Source of the DNA: Paenibacillus curdlanolyticus YK9
GTDB lineage: Bacteria > Bacillota > Bacilli > Paenibacillales > Paenibacillaceae
Length of the DNA: 64,000 nucleotides
Assembly (NCBI RefSeq): GCF_000179615.1
Contig: NZ_AEDD01000011.1
Span: 124,001 to 188,000 of the forward strand
Direction: 5' to 3'
This document shows positions 59,785 through 64,000 of this stretch, piece by piece. Every line of letters starts with the position of its first letter. Position 1 is the first letter of the stretch. The notes under the pieces are model-generated. The model worked only from the letters and a program-made list of their open reading frames with translations. It made no database searches and had not been told where the DNA came from. The translations under genes were made by a program, and so were the position numbers.

Positions 59785-60120
59785 CTACTTCAAGTCTTTC
59801 AGCGCGGCTGGGTTCGTTTTTTTTAAAAGGTCTTTCAGAATGTTGTTTTCCAGCTCTTTCTCACCCAACAGCTTCATAGCTTCCTTGTATTTATTCTGTA
59901 ACTCATGAAGGCTTGCTGCATCTAGTTTCATCTGCTTTGCTTCGTCCTGTTTGCGTACCACTATATCACCCACCTCATCCTGGTATTGACGAACCCACGT
60001 GCTCAGTGTACTCGGAGACATACCGTGCTGTCGGGCAACTGCCTCTACCCTATACCCGGCTAGCACTTCAGCTACCAGCTCCCTCTTCACCGTAACGGGG
60101 CATCGAAACCTTCTTTTCAT
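59785..60120 (-). CDS. IS3-family transposase OrfA (HTH and leucine-zipper type)
   Basis: 111 residues from the ATG at 60120, with GGAGG seven to eight bases upstream. An HTH motif (VEAVARQHGMSPSTLSTWVR) binds the ends and a C-terminal coiled coil mediates dimerisation. Near its end the mRNA has eight A (plus-strand T-run 59817-59824) before CG. A -1 slip there gives the sequence NEPSRAERLEVAIRWIEKG and joins orfB. Confidence 0.9.
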   Translation of the reverse strand: MKRRFRCPVTVKRELVAEVLAGYRVEAVARQHGMSPSTLSTWVRQYQDEVGDIVVRKQDEAKQMKLDAASLHELQNKYKEAMKLLGEKELENNILKDLLKKTNPAALKDLK

Positions 60121-60193
60121 GGACAATTCCTCCACTTCTTCTAAGTTTATATGAAGTGGTGAAAGTGTCCAAGTTGATTAGGGGGCTATAAAG

Positions 60194-60540
60194 AAAAAGT
60201 GCGCTAATCGCCCGACTGGCCAGCATGTGGGTGAATAGCGCAGAAAAAAGTGCGCTAATCGCCCGACTGGCCAGCACGTAGGTGAATAGCGCAGAAAAAA
60301 GTGCGCTAATCGCCCGACTGGCCAGCATGCGGGTGAATAGCGCAGAAAAAAGTGCGCTAATCGCCCGACTGGCCAGCATGTGGGTGAATAGGGCACAAAA
60401 ATGTACCCTATTCGCTCGGATGGCCAGTTTGTGGCTGAATAGGGCACAAAAATGTTCCCTATACGCTCGGATGGCCTGTTCGTGGCTGAATAGCGAACAA
60501 AAATGTGCCCTAATCGCTCGACTGGCTAGTCCGATTCGCG
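60194..60540. repeat. 51-bp tandem repeat array, right part (about seven units)
   Basis: Units start at 60218, 60269, 60320, 60371, 60422 and 60473, with a partial one at 60524. The first units are nearly identical to the left part. The last three diverge, and their stems change together: GAATAGGG / CCCTATTC at 60371 instead of GAATAGCG / CGCTAATC. The lacI-type gene stop codon lies in the final partial unit. Confidence 0.92.
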
Positions 60541-61503
60541 ATGCACATATTCCGGCACGAGCAAGGTGCGAGTAGGCAGGCTGCTCGCATCTTCAATCGC
60601 CTGCAGGAGCGTTGCGGTGACGGCGTCCGCAAGCTTGGCTTCGGGGACGCCGACTGCGGATAGCGGAATGTCGAGCTGTTCCATGTGAGGGATATGGTCA
60701 TAGCTGACGATTGCAATGTCGTGCGGTATCGCGATGCCTTCTCCTTGGAAGGCGCGCAAAATACCGCTTGCCAAGTCGTAGCTTCCGCTGATAACGGCGG
60801 TTGGCCGTTCTGGCATAGCTAAGAGCCGTTTGGCAGCATGATAGCCGTTTTGCCATTGCAGGCCTTCCGAATCAAGAAGCAGCTCGTCCGCTAATGGAAT
60901 GCCAGCGGCTTGCAGCGCTTCTTGGTAGCCGATCCATTTTTCCCGCTGCTGCATCGATTCATCGATATAAGGGCCGACATAGGCGATGCGAGTATGCCCG
61001 TTCTCGACCAGCTTGGCGACGGCAAGCTTGATCGCCGCTCTCCGATTCATATCGACGGCAGGCACATGCTCGCGCAGCGGAGTGCCGATCGTGAGCACTG
61101 GAACGGTGGGCAGCTGATCAACCGCCGTCATGCGAAATGCACTTTCCTCGAACATCAGAATCGCATCGACGCGCAGCCGTTCGAAGGTTTGGATCGCTTC
61201 TTGCGGCTCGTGGATCGATAGAAGGGCGGTGAGCCCTTTAGTTGCCAGCCTCCGCTGGATAGAAGTCACAAGGGAGGATAATGCAGCGCGTTCGACGGAA
61301 GGCCAGACGATGCCGACAAGGCCTGTCCGCTTCGTCACGAGGCTGCGCGCCGCTAAATTTGGGCGGTAGCCAAGCGATGCGGCTGCTTCTACGACTTTGC
61401 GTTTGGTTTCTTCCTTAACGAGCGGGCTATTGTTGAGAGCCTTGGCGACGGTAGAGTAACTGACGCCGACTTGCTTGGAAATATCTTTGATCGTTACGGA
61501 CAT
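60526..61503 (-). CDS. LacI-family transcriptional regulator
   Basis: 325 residues. The N-terminal HTH TIKDISKQVGVSYSTVAKALNN is followed by the hinge GYRPNLAARSL and a periplasmic-binding-like sensor domain. No ligand can be told. It is divergent from the small exported protein/apbE genes, so it may control them. ATG at 61501-61503 with AAAGGAC upstream. The 3' end runs into the repeat array. Confidence 0.92.
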   Translation of the reverse strand: MSVTIKDISKQVGVSYSTVAKALNNSPLVKEETKRKVVEAAASLGYRPNLAARSLVTKRTGLVGIVWPSVERAALSSLVTSIQRRLATKGLTALLSIHEPQEAIQTFERLRVDAILMFEESAFRMTAVDQLPTVPVLTIGTPLREHVPAVDMNRRAAIKLAVAKLVENGHTRIAYVGPYIDESMQQREKWIGYQEALQAAGIPLADELLLDSEGLQWQNGYHAAKRLLAMPERPTAVISGSYDLASGILRAFQGEGIAIPHDIAIVSYDHIPHMEQLDIPLSAVGVPEAKLADAVTATLLQAIEDASSLPTRTLLVPEYVHRESD

Positions 61504-61557
61504 GAGCGTGGTGTCCTTTCATGGTTCAATCCCGTTCATCGTAATGGGTATAGCCTT

Positions 61558-61585
61558 ATTATAACGGGTGTGATCGTTCTGACAA
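61558..61585 (-). promoter_or_regulatory. SigA-type promoter of the LacI-family gene
   Basis: On the minus strand TTGTCA (61585-61580), a 16-base spacer and TATAAT (61563-61558), 55 bases before the ATG. Confidence 0.7.
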
Positions 61586-61747
61586 TGCTCAACTGCTAGC
61601 GGAGCACTCGGAATACCACCATTATTTCAGCAAACATTCAGTTTGCTCCCATGTTCCATTCATGTTCATGTGGTTGAATAGAGCCATCGGAAGGCGCTTG
61701 CAGCTACCGCTGTCGAGCTGGCAGTTGAATGAAATGGAGGAATGGAA

Positions 61748-62101
61748 GTGGGGAAACGGTTGAAGAGATGGAAAAGCTGGAAGTGGCCTATCGGCGCTGC
61801 GGGCTTCATCGTCGTACTGCTGGGCGTTCATGCGGTCAAAACAAGCCCTGAGTTCGCGGAGGCACAGGCGGCGGAATCCCATTCAAAAGCGGCGATGGAC
61901 GACACGGTGCGTGCGAGTGAGCAGTCCGGCGCTGATGCGTGGATGGAGCGGCGAGAAAACGGGAGCCGTATGGAGGGCAGGGATTCCTTCGGGCATCGCG
62001 GCAGAGGGGGCGGCTTTAGCGATTCTGATAGCGAGGAGAGCCAAGGCGGCAATTTCTCGAATCGCGATGGCGCGTTTGGTTCTACCTCAAGAACTTCGTA
62101 G
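61748..62101 (+). CDS. Small exported protein, function unknown
   Basis: About 117 residues from GTG 61748, with GGAGG seven bases upstream (ATG 61742 is too near the site). There is a basic N-region (KRLKRWKSWKW), a hydrophobic core GAAGFIVVLLGVHAV and a possible cleavage after AQA, so it is probably exported. The mature part is rich in Gly, Ser and charged residues and ends DGAFGSTSRTS. It is 14 bases upstream of apbE. That ending only loosely resembles ApbE flavin attachment sites. Confidence 0.65.
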   Translation: MGKRLKRWKSWKWPIGAAGFIVVLLGVHAVKTSPEFAEAQAAESHSKAAMDDTVRASEQSGADAWMERRENGSRMEGRDSFGHRGRGGGFSDSDSEESQGGNFSNRDGAFGSTSRTS

Positions 62102-62115
62102 AGAGGAGGAACGCG

Positions 62116-63108
62116 ATGGACACGAAAAGGTTAAGGACACACACGTTTCGCGCGATGAATACGGCGATCGAGCTGTCTCTCGTTTGTGCCGGGGATACGA
62201 TGGAGAACGCGATCCAGCTTGCGCAGGATTGGTTCGAAGAGGTGGAGCGGGTATTTAGTCGATTCCGCAGCGACAGTGAGCTAAGCCGCATGAATCGAGC
62301 GAATGGCGCGCCGGTGCTGGCATCCACGATGTTTATCGATCTTCTGCAATTGTCGGAGCAGTACCACAAGCAGACTTTGGGCGCATTTTCTCCCTATGTC
62401 GGCAGGCAGCTGGCGGAAGCAGGCTATAATCGTTCGTTCGAGCAGTTGGCAGGATTGCAAGAGAACAATGATTCAGTGGCGGACGCTTCGGGTTTTCCGA
62501 TTCGTGAATCGGTCGGACTCGTCCAATCGCCGTTTCAGTTGGACTTTGGCATGCGTGCGATTACGCTGGACGCTGACGTCCAGTTGGATTTTGGCGGCAT
62601 CGCCAAAGGGTGGGCAGCCGAGCAGCTCGTTCGCTGGCTTCAAACCCATTATGAAATGGTGACAGGGCTCGTGAATGCCGGAGGCGATCTGCAAGCGTGG
62701 CATCATGAGGCTGCGGCTGAGGAGCCGCGATGGCTGCTGCGCATAGACCTTCCTTCGGCGGATAGTGGCGAAGCGTTCCATCAGCGCGTGAACTACGGAG
62801 CGATGGCCACATCCGGCTCACACCGGAGGCGATGGAAAGTTGGTCAAGAGACGAAACATCACCTGATCGACCCGTTCACCGGACAGCCTTCGGATAGCGG
62901 TATTGTGCAATGCACCGTTTTCGGCAGAAATTTGATCGATTGCGAGGTTTGGGCCAAAACGATTTGTATCGTCGGGAAGGAGCGAGGGATAGCTATGCTG
63001 CAGGAGCGGGCGCCTTGCTATGAAGCGCTGCTGGTGGATCATGCAGGAAACGTAACGGAGCATGGCGCGGGATGGGCGAGAACGAAAATGACGGAAGCTG
63101 GGAGGTAG
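62116..63108 (+). CDS. apbE: FAD:protein FMN transferase (ApbE)
   Basis: 330 residues. Transfers FMN from FAD onto Thr/Ser of exported flavoproteins. Family motifs are FRAMNTAIEL (near residue 11), EVERVFSRFRSDSELSRMN, LDFGGIAKGWAAEQL (near 157), VNAGGDLQAW and MATSGSHRR with HHLIDPFTG (near 256). No signal peptide is visible, so it may act in the cytoplasm. ATG after AGAGAGGAGGAACGCG. It is followed by a heme-type membrane protein gene at five bases. Confidence 0.93.
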   Translation: MDTKRLRTHTFRAMNTAIELSLVCAGDTMENAIQLAQDWFEEVERVFSRFRSDSELSRMNRANGAPVLASTMFIDLLQLSEQYHKQTLGAFSPYVGRQLAEAGYNRSFEQLAGLQENNDSVADASGFPIRESVGLVQSPFQLDFGMRAITLDADVQLDFGGIAKGWAAEQLVRWLQTHYEMVTGLVNAGGDLQAWHHEAAAEEPRWLLRIDLPSADSGEAFHQRVNYGAMATSGSHRRRWKVGQETKHHLIDPFTGQPSDSGIVQCTVFGRNLIDCEVWAKTICIVGKERGIAMLQERAPCYEALLVDHAGNVTEHGAGWARTKMTEAGR

Positions 63109-63113
63109 ACAAA

Positions 63114-63722
63114 ATGATAGATTGGATCGTGCATTGGCCGACATGGGGGCTTGCTCGCGCATTCGGAATCATCGCATACGTGCTGTTGTTTGCTGGCATA
63201 GCCACAGGCATGCTGTACAGCTATCCGATGTTCAAAAAGCGGCCTAAGGCAAAGGCAGCCTTGTTTCGCTGGCACACCTATATGACAAACAGCGGAGCGC
63301 TTGCCGCGCTAGCGCATGCAACGATGCTGCTAATCAGCACTTATTCGCCTTATAGCTGGAAAGAGGTGCTCGTTCCATTTGCGGCAGCTCGGAACCCGTT
63401 CTGGAACGGTCTCGGCACGCTTGTGCTGTACGGCGTAATCCTCTTGCTGTTATCATCTGACTTTCGCTCCAAGCTCCGCCGCGCGATATGGTTCGGCATT
63501 CATTTGTCCGCGTATCCGATCTTCGCAGCGGCAGCTCTTCACGGGTATTACATGGGGACGGATAGCGGCCATATGGCAGCCGAGCTAATGTACGGCGCAA
63601 CGATCGTTATTGTCGTTGCCTTGTTCGCTATTCGTTTGTGGTTTCGCGAACGTTCGGGAAAGGATAAGGCCCCAGGCAAGGCAGGCAGCTCTTGGGAGGG
63701 CGAGCCCCGGCTGCAGCGTTAG
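63114..63722 (+). CDS. Ferric-reductase-like (YedZ-type) membrane protein
   Basis: About 202 residues from ATG 63114, with GGGAGG eight bases upstream. Five or six hydrophobic segments contain His residues suited to heme binding: RWHTYM and LAHATMLL in one region, and GIHLSAYPIF and ALHGYYMG in the next. Fits the ferric reductase-like transmembrane domain, which moves electrons across the membrane. Beside apbE it suggests a flavin/heme electron-transfer pathway. The C-terminus is a short charged tail. Confidence 0.8.
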   Translation: MIDWIVHWPTWGLARAFGIIAYVLLFAGIATGMLYSYPMFKKRPKAKAALFRWHTYMTNSGALAALAHATMLLISTYSPYSWKEVLVPFAAARNPFWNGLGTLVLYGVILLLLSSDFRSKLRRAIWFGIHLSAYPIFAAAALHGYYMGTDSGHMAAELMYGATIVIVVALFAIRLWFRERSGKDKAPGKAGSSWEGEPRLQR

Positions 63723-63895
63723 CAAGCCTCCTTTAACAATCTGTAGCGTAACTTCGGTCATTTTCAAAACAAGCTGTATAGTGAAACCGAACGATCCGTC
63801 CTGTAACATTACACTTAGATATAGCAATCGCTTAGAATTTGATGGAACCGACTGAACGATGTTTGCATGCCTTGAATCGAGGAGGTTGAAAATCG

Positions 63896-64000
63896 ATGAG
63901 AACGATTCATCGCGCGATCAACGCCGAAAGATTGGCGCAGCGGCTGAAGGAGCTTTCTCAAATCGGGCGGTTAGGCGAGAGTGGCGTCTGTCGGCTAGCC
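63896..64000 (+). CDS. Amidohydrolase start, AllC/N-carbamoylase-like (3' end outside window)
   Basis: A start at ATG 63896 with GAGGAGG ten bases upstream opens a frame of 35 codons to the window edge. The product begins MRTIHRAINAERLAQRLKEL, then SQIGRLGESGVCRLA. This matches the N-terminus of the M20 amidase/hydantoinase/carbamoylase family (a typical member has INAERLWQRLMELGQIG..GGVTRLA). Allantoate amidohydrolase would suit a urease neighbour. Only the start is seen. Confidence 0.65.
   Translation, partial: MRTIHRAINAERLAQRLKELSQIGRLGESGVCRLA

Larger units (their letters stand above)
58817..60193. mobile_element. IS3-family insertion sequence inside the repeat array
   Basis: A 1.38-kb element with two minus-strand genes (orfA, orfB). 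Inner terminal repeats are TTGGACACTTTTCAC (58835-58849) and GTGAAAGTGTCCAA (60159-60172). Outside them the ends stay partly inverted (CCCCT near 58824 and AGGGGG near 60180). The interrupted repeat unit resumes with AAAAAGTGCGC at 60194, so a 4-bp (AAAA) target duplication is possible, though the A-run makes its length ambiguous. The element looks complete. Confidence 0.88.

Noticed and set aside
58633-60540. CRISPR array
   Set aside because: Units are contiguous and nearly identical with no unique spacers, and no cas genes are present.
58598-60575. Repetitive frames in the 51-bp arrays on both strands (for example repeats of SALIARLASMWVNSAEK)
   Set aside because: They are open in more than one frame and on both strands only because the unit is 51 bp and lacks stops. 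No start site was found and the units form stem-loops instead. A coding role is not excluded but is unsupported.
63802-63813. TGTAACATTACA as a GlnR site
   Set aside because: The half-sites are only two bases apart, whereas the GlnR/TnrA family needs seven.

Overview
The window is chromosomal DNA from a spore-forming, low-to-mid GC Firmicute, most likely a Paenibacillaceae member (Paenibacillus or a close relative). The case rests on gene order: queA-tgt-yajC-yrzE-DUF421-spoVB-comN-secD-secF-recJ-apt-relA-dtd-hemZ-hisS-aspS-tcdA-rarA-cymR-cysteine desulfurase-mnmA-yrrD-AI-2E transporter-alaS-ireB-ruvX-DUF1292-mltG-U32 peptidases. This is the Bacillus subtilis yrb/yrv/yrr order with Paenibacillus-style changes, such as split secD and secF. 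Strong AGGAGG Shine-Dalgarno sites, many TTG/GTG starts and T-box leaders agree. The sequence alone does not fix the species.

Layout. 1-18.5 kb: end of a SpoIID/LytB gene, queuosine tRNA modification (queA, tgt), preprotein translocase parts (yajC, secD, secF), membrane proteins (PAP2, YrzE, DUF421, SpoVB), the competence regulator gene comN, a CDF-family protein without the usual metal ligands, then recJ, apt, relA, dtd and hemZ. 18.5-36.2 kb: T-box controlled hisS-aspS, tcdA, rarA, an Nramp transporter, a CNNM/HlyC protein with an odd start region, mnmA (reverse strand), cymR-cysteine desulfurase-yrrD, an AI-2E transporter and T-box controlled alaS. 36.2-50.4 kb: ireB-ruvX-two DUF1292 genes-mltG-two U32 peptidases, a chemoreceptor, a class B PBP, a second AI-2E transporter, a polysaccharide deacetylase and ilvD (reverse). 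50.5-53.5 kb: an OmpR-type two-component system beside a serine D,D-carboxypeptidase gene. Both transcription units carry 11-bp-spaced TTAAG-like direct repeats upstream. 53.7-58.5 kb: urease operon ureABCFGD without ureE, with a GlnR/TnrA-type operator centred near -52 of a good SigA promoter. 58.6-60.5 kb: an array of 51-bp tandem repeats, each with a stem-loop, interrupted by a complete IS3-family element. 60.5-64 kb: a LacI regulator, divergent from a small exported protein gene, apbE and a YedZ-like membrane protein gene, then the first 35 codons of an AllC/carbamoylase-like amidohydrolase.

Links between genes. Urease and the allantoate-amidohydrolase-like gene both fit nitrogen recovery from purines or ureides. 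The UreG histidine tail probably replaces the missing nickel donor UreE. ApbE, the YedZ-like protein and the small exported protein look like a flavin or electron-transfer unit. No tRNA, rRNA, CRISPR array or prophage was seen. The items most worth checking are the stem-loop repeat array, the shared repeats of the two-component system, the Shine-Dalgarno/hairpin arrangement before the CNNM gene, and the metal-ligand-less CDF protein.
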